Positions 50,603 through 62,964 of a stretch of 64,000 bases of DNA are shown piece by piece. The stretch is from Montifringilla adamsi. Its lineage: Eukaryota > Chordata > Aves > Passeriformes > Passeridae. Made by a program: the position numbers and the translations under genes. A model generated the notes under the pieces. That model saw only the letters and a list, made by a program, of their open reading frames with translations. It was not told where the DNA came from and did no database searches. The DNA is taken from the NCBI GenBank assembly GCA_017590115.1, contig JAGGNK010010225.1, positions 620,001 through 684,000 of the forward strand. The letters are read 5' to 3'. Positions within the stretch are counted from its first letter, which is position 1; each line of letters opens with the position of its first letter.

Positions 50603-53600
50603 GGAGACAGAACTGTGCAGTACTGTTTAAGGAGATGGTTTTGATCTGTCTTGAGAACAGGTGAAGAACCCTTACTACACATGCACAAAAGAGAATTACA
50701 TCCTGACTTATAGCCAAAAGCATGGAATGACAGATTGCCAGTTAATTGTGGCAGGCAGTTAGCTGTGGGTTTGCCGCTGTGGTCCAGGAGTGAGCACTGT
50801 TCAACAGGCTTGGGAATAGGCTAAAATGCATATATTCAAATGAACCAGCAGAACTCAATTTATTGCAGTTTTTCCACACTTTGAATCAAAGTCTAGTGAG
50901 TTACAAGAAGAACTAACATTGAAATTCCCTCCTCCCAACATACAAGGTATATGGGCTAAAGATTCTATTCTTAAAAGTAAACATGTAAGAAAAAAATATT
51001 CTTGTGTATTCTGCTTATTCAGTCTCAGGACCAAATAGCTTTTATTACACATTTGTGCTGCTATCTATGTTTTCAGCACTGAACTGATTCTCCCATCTAA
51101 ATGTAAGTGTACTGCTGCTGAGCCAGTAGTATTCCATGTGTCATCTTCTCTGGAATATGTATATAGGAGTACAGGAAAAAGAAGGTTCCAGCTTTAGCTA
51201 TTTCTAAAAGCAAAGCAATTGCTTTGCTCATGTTATGTGTACCTTGAGAGCTGTTACTTCATATCTGAATGACTTCAGTACATAATACAGCATGAGGTTC
51301 TGTGGCTTTCTCCCTGCCATCTGCCAGACCTAGGTTGATCCTGATGAGCAGGAAGGACAGGAGGTTATCCAGCACTAGTGACCAGGCAGTGCAGCACAGC
51401 CTGCCATGAGCAGCTGTGAAAGGTTTTCATCTGAAGATCTCCTGTAAGATTCACTGTATCTACTGAGGGTAGTCTCAGTTGATGGTGCAGAGAGATGGGG
51501 AAGTGCCCACCATCAGCAACTCAGCAAAGAAATGTTTTATTTTCATCACTTCTGTAAGTATGCATCATGTGGGGAAGGATCATTTAAACCTCTCTCCCAA
51601 TGAACCACAGCTGCAAGGAATGCACTTGCTGATGCCATTATGCAAGACATCTTTGAAAATATACTTTTTTCCTTTTAAGTTGAAACCAGTGAAGGAATTG
51701 AGCACATGCCCAGTGTCATCAATAGAAGCAGGATCAGAGTTCTTAAGAAAACAATGGAGGTGAAATTAATGCAGAACAAGTTATTTTTTTTAGAAGACCC
51801 CCCACCATGTGTTCTTCCTCTAGATCTGTACACATTGGATCTGAAGAGGATTCAAGATGGGAAGTTTTTATTTAATACCAACTGCCTCACAGATCCTGAA
51901 ATTGATTAAATTTTGTAATTTTTACAAAATTTACAATATTTCACAACTGGGGGAGAGGGTATTTTTAAAACAGCCATGGGAATTTTGCTGCCATTCACAC
52001 TGGTTTGGCAGTTTTCCAAGCAAAAAGGTAGCATTTAAATCTTGCTTTAGGTTACAGGTGTCACTTGGCCATTGGGAAACTGAACACACATTCTACAATA
52101 GCACCAGAAATAGCTGTGGGCTAAAATTATTCCCACAGAAATCTGCTATTAGTCCTCTCCAGAAAGTAGAAGAACCTTTTGTTTCGTTTCATCAGACAGC
52201 TGCTTAACAAGTGTCTGGCACTGAAAGGGCAGGGATAGCTCCTGCCTTGGAAAACATGCCTTGCTGACTGTAATTCTCTCAGAGACCATCTGGGCTAGGG
52301 AATTCGTGACAAGTTTGTCACAGACTGACTTACCTTCTTTTGCAGGGGAGTTTCTGATGTTTACTGTAATAAATCAACAGAAGGAAGAGCATGGGCACAA
52401 GCTGAGAATAAAACAGATTAGGTTCTTTGTGGTTATGCTTGGCTTTTGGAGTATGTACCAAGGACTGCTTCATCCCTGCAATATGAAAGTTTCATTCAAC
52501 TCCCATTTTCCCACAGGTTTCTGTTAAGTTTTTAGCCGAGGCTAAACCTAGAGTAGCAGTGGAGTCCTCCAGCTATCTTATCACCTCTAAAGTTGGAGGT
52601 AGTGAGGAAGTCTCAACTGAGTATCTTCTTGGCAGTAGAAAAGGCAGATGCCAGAAGTGCCAGCTTTCAGCACCAAGTTCTTGCACCTTCTCTGCTGTTG
52701 GAGATCAAGCTGGTAGACTTGCCTGCAGGAAAATCTGTTGTTGTTCTTCCGTAGTTGGTTTCTACTCGGCAGGAAGGAGTTTTTCTTTCTCTCTCCCCCT
52801 GAGCACAAGTTAGTGCCAAAGCTTATGCTGCATGAAACAAGCATAAGGCTCAGCTTCCGTACTGTGCAGAACTTAAACTGAACTGAAGTAAAAAGTAAGA
52901 AATGTACTCACTTTCCTAATGCCAGGCAAAGACATTAAGGCCAAAGGATCCTGTCCCCACCAGGATACGCCAATATTTCTTGGAACAGTCAGTGGATTGG
53001 GCTTATCCCCATTAATGCACAGGACTTGAGTTTAGTGTCAACCTTATATATATATAAAGCAAAGTCTATTCAAATATTGCACCTGCACAGGGTACTAGAA
53101 TGGCATCACTGCATTTCCCTTCAGACATAGGACAGAACACTCAGGTGAAGTATTTAAGAGGTACTACAAAATATCCTTATAAATTGCAGCCTAGGGATTC
53201 TGGTTATGGAAAATTAATTTTACAATAAAAATTTCTTGCCCTTTTTTCTTAAGAAAAAACATTGATGTAAGCATTTAGGACTTGCTTTAGTATTTTCTGT
53301 CAAATATATACTTTCATATATTTTCCACATGTAAGTAAGTCTGGAAAAATTATTGCAAAGTGAACTGATCCTTAGATTTTAACATGACCTCAGGCCACTA
53401 AGTTAAGCTTTTCTTTCCCTTGTACTGTTTAGCATTTTTTGAGCCATATGACAGAGAACACAGTTTGTTCTGTTTGTTGTTTTAGGAAGACACAGGTTAG
53501 CCCTTGGTTGATCCAATCCCTCAGTTCTCAAAGACTCAGTGAGACAATGAATGGCATCAACATCTTCCATCCCAACTGCCCCAGACTGTGAGTCTGAGTT

Positions 53601-54070
53601 CAGTCCTAGTCTCCTGCTGCAAGCTTCATGTAACTATTTTGTACAGTAATTATGCATTTAACCACACAATCTCTGCAGCCTTTGAACAGCCACCTATTTA
53701 GAACTAAGTTTGTGTACATACAGTAGAGGTTTTCATCACTTCATCTAAAAGGACACTGAAATTGTTTGATAATACCAAAGAGAAGTAGAACTCCTAGGTT
53801 AACATTTGCTTTATACATTCTCACATCAGGGCAGATGAAGCAATCATGTATACTTTGATACACCAGAGGCTTATTTTTATACCCATGAAGGCAGCTACCA
53901 TTATGTTACACTTCAGAATCCACGAAGAGCTTAAGTAAAAAGTAACTGGAGAAAGCTTGTTCATTTGCTTGTACTCCATAGCAATGTATGTTCATTTAAC
54001 TATGTCATATTTATAATTATGGCTTTTATGAAGTTTAAAATAAAATGAGTTTTCCATTAATTTATTAAGA
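50603..54070 (+). other. CAPN7: Probable CAPN7 3' UTR
   Basis: No further coding potential follows the stop. Candidate poly(A) signals on the + strand are ATTAAA 51,905-51,910 and AATAAA at 52,368-52,373, 52,407-52,412, 53,224-53,229 and 54,039-54,044. The last has a T/GT-rich downstream region (54,075-54,105), so it is my preferred distal end. The extent is an inference from signals only. Confidence 0.5.
54039..54044 (+). terminator. CAPN7: Candidate distal CAPN7 poly(A) signal
   Basis: AATAAA, followed about 30-60 bases later by a TGTGCCTTTTTGC and GCATGTTTG stretch suited to a downstream GU/U-rich element. Confidence 0.5.
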
Positions 54071-55449
54071 CACACAGTTGTGCCTTTTTGCTTGCATGTT
54101 TGAAGGGTGATTTCCCTGCCAAGTCCGGGGCTCACCAAAGGAGGAAGGCTACACCATGGTATTTCACCAACTCTTGAAGCAGGGTGATTGATAGAAAAGG
54201 AAGGGCAGAGTGGGTTCCACACCCTTTCAAACTTCCAAATCAATGGTTTTACCCAGCTGGGAGCTCAACCCAATCAGGACATAGACAAGGCAGCACACAA
54301 AGTTAATCCATTGTGCCCAAGTGTGGGAAGTTTGGGTTTCCAGTCCAAACTGGCAAGATGAGAAGAAATTTGATAACAAGAGAGATGAAAAAAATAAAAA
54401 GGGAAAAAAATCGCTACCAAAACAACCATTCAAAGAGCCCAGGAACATGTAACAGATGTTGACTGGGAGGTCTGCAAAAGTGAGATTCAACCACAAAGAC
54501 CTCTGCTAGTTTTCTAGCTGAATGCGGCAGAGACAAATCTCAGCTATGAAAGTTTAAATAAAAACACCTAATACAATGTGGCACTCCTGTAACTGCTTTT
54601 CATATTCAATATTGTCTATCCCAGCTTTTTCTTAAGTAATGATCACATCAGAAGTTGGAACCACAGGCTTCTTTCCTAAGCATTTTCTGTGCCTGGGAAC
54701 TGCTGGCATTGAAAGGTTTCAGCCTTAAAGTCTTCAGAAGATGTAAACATATAAATGTCTAACACAGTTACAGCTTAACAGCTATAATGTGATGAATCTA
54801 TTTTTCTGTGAAAATAGGATTCTTTGCCTCCAATTCTGCACAGCTTTACAGCCAATTTCAGCAGCATTAGGTACAGAGGTCTTATGTAACAGAATACCTC
54901 CCTCCTCCTGCACACTAAGGAGGTTTTGGAGAGCCTGACTGAAGCTCTGGTCTTGTGGCACAGTTCAGGATAAAATGTGAGCCACATATGCAGGATTTGG
55001 GAAGCTGGAAAGAGGCACCAGTTGCCCATATACCTCAATGGATTCTAACACCAGTGTGACCTCAGCCTGCAGTCTTCAGCTGGAAGTGGATATTTGGAGG
55101 CTAAACTCGCTGTGGGAGAAGATTGGTTCCTAGCACTTAAGATAAACTTCACTTGCACAGACTCAAAATGTGGAAAACAAAAATGTTTACTGTAGTGTGA
55201 AGAATTTTACATTAACTTTGAGAATAGATACACAAGCTGTGGCAAGGATGAAATACAACAGGACTGCAAAAACAGAATAGAAAATACTTTGGGCAATACT
55301 AAGATTCCCATCAAATCAACAATATAAACTGACATTTTAGAGAAAATGGTGCTTTCAGAAATGCTTAGTCACCAAAACTGAAGAGTCCTAGGATTTTTAC
55401 TACCACTTATTAGCATAATTATCAGACACTACTACTGCCTAACAGCTGC
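54071..55449. other. Intergenic space between convergent genes
   Basis: No exon or repeat recognised between the preferred CAPN7 poly(A) site and the candidate SH3BP5 end. Another AATAAA on the + strand (near 54,557) and short open frames on both strands carry no support as genes. Confidence 0.5.
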
Positions 55450-56444
55450 TGGCAAAACATGCCCCGTGCCCTTTCTAGTTTTATTGAACAGTTTGTCTAG
55501 GGCATACTAAAATCCCAAGTCCCTTTAACAGTTATAAACCCCCACACAGTACAACCTACAGAGAAGCTTAAGAACACACTGTCAATCTACACTGGCAATT
55601 CCTTTTCTTCATGCATATTTCAAGGGCAAACCCCTTATCATCATCATCCTGAAAACATCTATGACTCCCATTTTTGAGGGGAAGAAAAAAAACCAAAAAA
55701 CACTTAAAGTGCTGAAAAATAATTCTTCACTTCTCAGGGAAGCAGAAGGGCAAGGGGCCAATCAACTCTTTTTGGTCACTGGAATCACCTGCACAGTCCA
55801 AGCCAGACTTGGGAAGGTGTCTAGAAAGGGCCTCCCACTGCTGGGCTTTACCATCCCCTTCCTGTCATCCATCTGTTTTATAGGCTCTTAGAGGCATGAC
55901 TCATTTTATTTTCTGTGAGCACCAAGGGAAGAGTGAAGGCTTTCAGACCCCCCACATGCAACAGCTTTCCTGTATACAAAATATTTCTACAGTTTCAGCA
56001 TAATAAAGACCAATACAGATGTTTAAAGATTATGCCACTTGTACTCAAGAGATTGGTTGTATCTAAAGAGCATTTCATTCTACAAAACCGAAGCCAAACC
56101 ACTCTCTGCAAAAGTCTGGCTTGAATTTCAGACCCCTGACTGGCATGAATTTACACGGGAACATTACTAGTTATTGCTTCAGCCAGGCTGCTACAAAACA
56201 ATTTACAAAGTCTGTGAAATATGAGCACAGCTTAAACATTTGATAACTCGTCCGGCCTACAAAGGATTTACTGAATAAAAACTTCAGCCCTCCACATCAA
56301 TTAAACTTCTTAGTGCATTTTTAAATTCTCAGAGTAAACGCTTAAGATTTGGCATCTATTATTGGCACAACGTTCTTCAAACACTTAGAAGTTCATGTAT
56401 AAATATTTAGATTCCCATTATTCAGGACGGGGCACGAGAAGGCC
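55450..56444 (-). other. SH3BP5: Probable SH3BP5 3' UTR
   Basis: Non-coding sequence directly after the SH3BP5 stop codon on the - strand, ending near the candidate poly(A) signal at 55,480. The end point is inferred. Confidence 0.45.
55480..55485 (-). terminator. SH3BP5: Candidate SH3BP5 poly(A) signal
   Basis: TTTATT on the + strand reads AATAAA on the - strand, about 960 bases past the SH3BP5 stop. A second - strand AATAAA lies at 55,905-55,910 and could give a shorter 3' UTR. Sequence alone does not decide between them. Confidence 0.4.
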
Positions 56445-56626
56445 TCAGCCAATCTGGGCAGCTTTCCTGCCCGCACAAATTCCCTCTTTGATTTTCATGC
56501 ACTGCAGGGAGAGCTGCTTCATTCGGTTATCCAGAGCCAGCCCTTCAGTGGAGCTGCTCCTGGTGCTGCTCCTATTCTTGTTCACTCTGTCGCTTGTCTT
56601 GTTCTCAGCCCCTTCTGCCCTATCCC
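56445..56626 (-). CDS. SH3BP5: SH3BP5 last coding exon (stop TGA at 56,445-56,447)
   Basis: Acceptor tttgcag before GGGATAGG. Encodes GDRAEGAENKTSDR, a serine-rich patch, then the second JNK-docking motif (RMKQLSLQ) and the terminal AAQIG. The serine-rich patch looks shorter than I remember it in the human protein. Confidence 0.95.
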
Positions 56627-59600
56627 CTGCAAAGAAAGGATTAAACTGGATGTTAAACCCGGATTTCATTCTGCAAGTTAAGCTTCAAGCAGGTGCCTCT
56701 GCAGCTTCCTTTGCCAAAGCACACACAAACTACAGGAGCAGGAGCAAGATGCTTTAACAAAACCAAGTTGGCCTTCCAAGCCGTGCTCATCTTGTGCACT
56801 GCATCAGCAAATTAGTGAGAACAGCCTTAAAATGGAGCAGACAAGGGCAGTGGTAATCCTCCAGTCTGAATTAGTCAGCCAGGGCTGGCAGAGCCTGCAA
56901 CAAGCTCCTTCTGGCGTGTTATTTTTTTGTGGGGATTTTGGTTTGGTTTTTTTCTCCTGGAAAGCAAGATTTTCAAAAAGCAGGACAGTAATTTAAATAA
57001 ATGAACTCAGATTTTCCTCCAAATAAATGTACCATGAGAATCTCACTGATCACTTATTTAGTGAGAAATCTCTAACCCCTGCACTAAGACAGAACTGGGG
57101 GAACATTCCCAGCCAGGAGAACAGTAATTAATGCATTACAGACATCGCTGTTAACTCTGAGACACAGGGCCTTCTACAGATGCCTTCCCCATAGAAGCAG
57201 CCAGCAGCTCTGAGCATTCCCTGGCATATGCCTAGGGGAGCTGGGAAGGTTTTCCTGCTCCCTTTATGAAGCTGAAGAACACTGGCCCAGGGCGTATCCA
57301 GCTGTGCATACCTCTTTCAGCTTCACACTCGGGGGAGGAGGCCCCACTGCATTCACTCCGGGGGCCTAGGACAGGGAAGATCATCCCAAACTCAGAGAGG
57401 GAGACAGGACTGGGCAGATCCAGGCTTCCAGGTCGTGACACAGGAGGAAACTGAGTGGGCACCTCACAGGGACTCGTGGGACCAGAGCTGAAGCTGGACA
57501 CCGACTGAGTTTCCGAATCTTCTTCGGACACAAAGCTGCTGCCGTTGTCATCCTCAAACACTTCTGAAGCCACTGCAATGTTCAAAGAATATTCCAGTTA
57601 GTAATTCAGCCTCCCCTCCTGCACCTTCCCAGGCAAAGGCATTTTTTCAGGTTTGCATCTTCCACACACAGACACACTTCTAGCTCATGGGCTGCCCCTT
57701 CTGGTTCTGTGTCCCCTGTGCAAAGCCTTAGCCTGGTTCTGCCCCAGACAACAGCACACTTGCCAGCCAGGCCATGCAAGGCCAGCTCTGCAGTAGCTAC
57801 TGCTCCTCGTGCCAAGAAGCTCTTGGATTTTTACTGGTCCTGTTGGCCTTCTTCATTTGTGGTCTTCAGTAGACAACTTAGGTTAGAGCCTGATTCCCTG
57901 TGTCTGCCTCCCCCAGCACTATCTTGATCCCTGTGCAGCCTCCTGGTAATTTACGGTGCTAATTAGACACAGGTCCCAAGATTTCTTTTTGAATGAGGAT
58001 CACCAAACAACACCAAAATAAAAAAATTTAAAAAAAATTTAAAAAAAAATAAACCAACCAAAAAAACCCCCCATATATTCTGTTCCCTGCTTGTGTTTGC
58101 TCAGATCTGAATTCTAATTAAAGCAAACCCGCTCCAAACTGTCTGTCTGGATTAAGCTGCAGCATCCTTATGAATAACCAGAGGAGAAGCCTATTAAAGA
58201 AGGCTCCATTTTGTGCAACACAAGGGTGTAGATTTTGCTGAAATTCAACACACTTCAGAGGCTCATTGCAGGTTGGGGACCAGAGACTTCTGCACACAAG
58301 CAGTCCCACCGGGATCAGAAGGTTCTCTACACACATCAGCCTCTACACCACCAAGAGTGTGCTGGAATCACACTGGCCTGAAGAAGTCCCAGACACAGCA
58401 AGATATCCACAGTGACCTGAGGTTATCTTCAGTTCCTCCTCCTGGCGATTCCTGCCATTGTTAGCGAGGCTCAGAATCGCCTTGGAAGAGCAGCAGGGGC
58501 AAAGCAGCAGCGTTAACAAAAGGGCTCAAAGGAGAAGCTTCAAAGAAGTTCTCCTGTCACCTTGGCAGCCTGGGGCTTGCAGGCACCCCTCGGACACAAA
58601 GGTGCCAACAGAGGCTGCTACTGCCTCCTTTTATGGGAGAGATGCTCAGCCTCTTTCTGCTGGACTTGCAGATTGCAGAACTGCACTTACACATTGCAAC
58701 ATTGACCCAAAAGGCTTCAAGCATGAAATGGATAACAACATTATTCACCTTCCCGAGTCCTCTCCAGGGCACTTCATACTCAGGGACAACTTTTCTTGTG
58801 GTTTGGGTTTTGTTGTTTGGTTTTTAATGAAGTCAAATCTAAGACTGCAGAGGAGCCTTCCTTCTCACTTGCTGTGTTTCATCAATATATGGTGACCAGT
58901 ACAGATAAATTTGTGGGGGCAAAAGCAGTAAAAGGTTTGGCAAAAAAGATGTTTCCAATTAGAGTCGTCTGCTTGGCAAGAAGCACTGACATCAGGCAGT
59001 CTACACATGGCACAGCTTAAACTGTAGCTTCCTTTTCACTATCTAAATTCACCGTAATGCAGAGGAGCATCTGCAAGGGCCAAGAAACTCCTGCTGATGA
59101 CGAGATGTTTTATCCGATGCCAGCAGACAGAAATCAAAATATAAAAGGACCTTGGTGGAAAGCTCCCCCCACATTACAATGAGAACTTAATCCAGGCTAT
59201 TTTATTATTTAATCCAGGCTGCTTGTCCTGCCCTGTCATAACCCAGGTCTGTGCTGGCACCAGACACAAGCTGATGTCCTTCCACTCTTGTCAGACTGCG
59301 CAATTCAAAGAGAGGGATGAGCCCACTCTGCTGGTCCTTGCCTGCAGCCTCAGCAGCAGCCAGGGGAGCCAGCAACTAATATTAATTAACATTAACTTTC
59401 CTGGCTCTTTCTGCCCTTATATCCCAGGTCCCTGAAATCCTTCAGCACCAAATACCCTAAAATTCAGTAATACCTAGGGCTTTCAGGAGGCCTTCTTCAT
59501 GAGGAGATGGACTTGCAGGTCTCTAAAAGACGCAATTCCTGCCTAGGCTGGACAGGATCCGCCTCAGGAATTAAGGGTGGCAGAAGATAAGCAGCCATAC

Positions 59601-62600
59601 CGAAACCTGGCTGCATCAGCTGTCCAGACACAGCATTCCCTCGCTGCTGCAACTCAGGTCCCAGCTGCACAGTACTGAGCGAAAGCTCCAACACATCGTG
59701 CAGAAATTCCTGCCATTGCAGAGAGTGAAGGCCAGCCCAGGCCTGCTTCCCAGCTCCCACAAGGCTGTACCATGGACCTACAAGGCCTCCTGTACGCACT
59801 GTACAAGTGCCAGGACGCACTGGTGTCTATGGGGAAATTGCATCTTCTGCCTTTAGGCACCAGCGTTGTGCAATCACGAACCCCTGCAATCCTGACCTAG
59901 ACTTTGCCCTGCAGAAACGAAGCTGAAATACAAATTAAACTGGAATTTGTGGGACTGGGCAGCAAGAAAAAGACTTTCTGCATCAAGAAGGGGGGAAAAG
60001 TGTCCAGGAAGGAGGCAAAAGTGGGCCACATGTAATGTCCATCTATCCACTTTCACCCAGAGCCAGGACAAACGCAAACTCACCATACAACTTTGCAACA
60101 CAAGGTCCCCATGTGCCACCAGAGGTTGTTTGGAGCTTCCATGGAGGTTGTTGCTGTCACACACTTCTCCTACAGAGCCCCTCAGCACACTGCAGCAGCA
60201 TATTGCTGCTTCTTCACTTCCTTTGCTCTCAGCACACATGCTCTGCTGAAATCACACCTTGGCAAAAGACTCTGCAGCACAAAGGAGCTTATCTTTACAT
60301 GCTTCCCTGCGAGCATCACACCCTTCTCTACCACTGCAGCCACAAGTTTAGCTCCCTGTGCCACAGGCCCAGCACTGTAAGACAAGCCCTTGATCCAGAA
60401 GGTCTGTTCCCAGACTGGCTGAATGCTCTGCCACAGCCTGCAGCCTCCCCAGGCGAGTCACTGCCAGCAGCACCACTGGTGTAAAATTAGACACAAGCTT
60501 TGGAGTGTGTTCATTTTGCTCCTTTCATACAGCACTGTGCAAAAAACTACAGGGGTGTTAAGGGAATGTCTGGTGCACTTTAACTCATTACCCTTTCCCT
60601 TGAAAATTGGCTATTAAAGAATGTAATCAACTCCTGCAATAACAACAAGCATCACAACTTAGCCACAGTCCCACAACAGCCAGCAAATTTCAAAACTGCA
60701 GAATACACAGAGCAGCCCTAACGTCAGCATTTCTTACAATGCCCATGGGATGTTCCCAAGCACAAGAGTGCTCTGTACTCACTGGAGACGGTGTCTGGCT
60801 CCGGTTTAGTCGCTGACAGGTCTTCCACAGAGGTGTTGCTCCCCTCAGCACCCACGCCACATCCTCGGGGCCCCATGGCAGTGGACCTTCTCCTCTCATG
60901 AATCTCATCTGAGATCATCTCCAGATTTTTCAAGGCAGTCTTATACTCTCCCTTTGCCAGGGCCAGTTTGGCCTGCAGGTCATCCACTGTTTTCTTCAGT
61001 TGCTAACAAGGGAGACAGCTATTAGATGGACCTTCACTACAAACAAGGCACAAACAAGCTCCCTGTTACACATGCAGGTGCCTTGGCTCCGCACAGGCAA
61101 GCACAAACCGGGGCTGGTGTCTAGGGATGGCAGAGTTCAGAACTCAGAAGCACCCTGGCCCAAGCAGTGCCACTTGTGAAGGAGACAACAGCAAAGCAAA
61201 CCATGGGAGCCAGGGGCTGGAACTGCCTCTGGAGTGTGGTCATTGCCCCCAGCTAAGCACAGAGCAGAGGTCCCGTTAAGATGTGAGCACGCAGGATCCC
61301 TCCTTAGCAGGAATGCAGCTCTCAGCTATGTCACTGCTTATCCCAGAACCACCCCTAAGGCTTGCAGGCAGCCCCGGTCTGCAGGGCACAGCAGGGCTGG
61401 GGGTCACCCCTGAGGGGGCTGAGCCTCACTCTCTGCTGAGCATCAAACCTATCACTTCTGCTCACTAAATCTGCAGAGCAGAAAGCAGCAAACCTCAAAC
61501 CCTGACAGCTATAATACAGCAGTTCCTGCGTCCCCAGGCAGGAACACCACCCTAGAGCAAGGGCAGAAGTGCTGTGTATCCTATTTCCCAAAGGGGAAAC
61601 ACTGCTTGTGACTGTAGTTCTCTCAATGCTTGCTTTTAATGCACAAAAAACCATCTGTGCTTTTTTCATATGGTTTACACAATCACCTTGCTTCAGGAAG
61701 GCAAGGAGCAGCTGCCATGGAGAAGCAACAGGCCCACAAACAGCGAGTCTTTGCCCGTGGAAAAAGGGGAATTTCTCAAAAGACGCTTCTAGGCAGCAGG
61801 GATTATTGGCCTGGCAGCCAGCCCAGGGCAGGCAAGGGCTCAGCTTGATGCAGCAGCAGCTGCAGGCAGGCAAGGCAGAGGAGGAGATCACACCCGAGCC
61901 TGGAACCTGGCAAGGAAAAAGGTGCACACCAGAGTCTCTGAGGCTTACAAAAGGCTGATGAATCTCAGGCAAAAAAGGGCTCACAAAACCTTTGTGGGAT
62001 ATGCCTTGCACCCCAGACAAGGAATAGGAATCCTTTTCTAGCTAGGGTCCTACTGACCCAGCACCCCACTGGAGCCTTCCTGCACCCGTGGCCAGCAGTC
62101 CAAGGCAATGTGCTCCACTTCAACCCTGTGCCCACCCACACAACAACAGCACCGGCCACTACCTTGCAACTGAGGAGCCAGGCTCCCCAATTTAGGGGCC
62201 ACATGCAGCAAAAGTCACTCAAGGAGAATGGGAGTGATTCTTGCACTTGAATTTGTAGGGCTGCTCTGCCCTCCCATCTCTAGCAGCTCCAAGACTGGCT
62301 GTCACAGCAGGGATCAACATCCCACACAGATGCCACGCCCGGCCCGGGGCCACTGTGACCTGCAGGGCACGTGCTGTGCCCGAGCACTGGCCAGACATCG
62401 CCACACCACACAGAATGCAGTGCAGAGATGCCAAAAAGCCCTGGAAGCCTAGCCAGCCAAATCCCAAATCCCTCTTATGCCAAACCCCAAATCAGAAATT
62501 CACATCTGCATGATATTTGAGCACTGTAAGCAGGTTACTTATTCTGTTAATTGATCCAGCCAGTGAACATAAAAGAGCACCTCAAGTACAGTTAAACAGT

Positions 62601-62964
62601 GTGAAGCATAAAACAGGGGGGCGGGGAAAAAATGAAACCTAAAACAAACAAATAAATCCCAGACACATTAAACTACAAGAGGCAAAGATAGTCAAACAGT
62701 ACTCTTTTGGTTCTGACAGAGTTCAAACACTCTTATTTCACACAAGGAAACAAAGACCCTCTTAGTCTTTTATCTTTAAAATGTGCTTAGCAAATTGCTC
62801 AAGAGGTTTTGAATTGGTTTTGTATAGAAACACAACATAGTTGTCAGAGCACTTTAGATGTAATTTCAGTATTTACTGTAAGCAGTAAAGAGTTTCAGAT
62901 GGATCTGAATTACATACGTACCTCTAGTTGGACATAGTACTTTGCCTTGAGTTCAAAATAAGGT
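56445..62964 (-). CDS. SH3BP5: SH3BP5 (Sab), 3' part: last four coding exons
   Basis: SH3 domain-binding protein 5 (Sab), a mitochondrial outer-membrane protein that docks JNK and also acts as a Rab11 guanine-nucleotide exchange factor through its N-terminal coiled coil. Four exons join in frame to 234 residues and TGA: the end of the coiled coil (PYFELKAKYYVQLE, then QLKKTVDDLQAKLALAKGEY), the conserved DEIHERRRSTAMGPRGCG segment, an acidic/serine-rich region (FVSEEDSETQSVSSFSSGP), and the C-terminal tail. Both D-type JNK-docking motifs of the family are visible: RPGSLDLP and RMKQLSLQ. The 5' exons, including the start codon, lie beyond the right edge. Introns inside the window are 1,919, 3,210 and 685 bp. 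CAPN7 converges from the left, the same neighbour as in mammals. Confidence 0.96.
57312..57572 (-). CDS. SH3BP5: SH3BP5 penultimate exon
   Basis: 261 bases, acceptor cattgcag, donor G|gtatgc. Encodes ASEVFEDD, the acidic SEEDSETQSVSSF stretch, the first docking motif RPGSLDLPSP, and the LSEFGMIFPVLGPRSECSG segment that is proposed to include the membrane anchor. The 3,210-bp intron upstream (57,573-60,782) contains only an A/T-rich low-complexity patch at 58,017-58,058. Confidence 0.95.
60783..61002 (-). CDS. SH3BP5: SH3BP5 internal exon, coiled-coil end
   Basis: 220 bases, acceptor ttgttag, donor A|gtgagt. Encodes QLKKTVDDLQAKLALAKGEY, NLEMISDEIHERRRS, then AMGPRGCGVGAEGSN and the linker to PEPDTVS. 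The codon split across the next junction reads ATG (Met), where I recall Val in mammals. Confidence 0.95.
61003..62921. other. SH3BP5: SH3BP5 intron, no feature recognised
   Basis: GC-richer than most of the window. It has overlapping open frames on both strands, including 221 codons on the - strand at 61,355-62,020. None has domain resemblance or splice context. Nothing else is seen. Confidence 0.6.
62922..62964 (-). CDS. SH3BP5: SH3BP5 small internal exon
   Basis: 43 bases, acceptor tttccacag, donor GAG|gtacgt. Encodes PYFELKAKYYVQLE of the central coiled coil, with the preceding codon split after its second base. Far too short for an open-frame scan; it is found by its conserved peptide and splice sites. 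Confidence 0.93.

Noticed and set aside
58458..60484. Several 100-149 codon frames in the SH3BP5 intron
   Set aside because: Overlapping on both strands, no recognisable motifs, no splice support.
61355..62020. 221-codon - strand open frame in an SH3BP5 intron
   Set aside because: It lies inside an intron of a gene on the same strand and has no recognisable domain. The opposite strand is also open for 129 codons, and the local GC is high; chance is the simpler reading.
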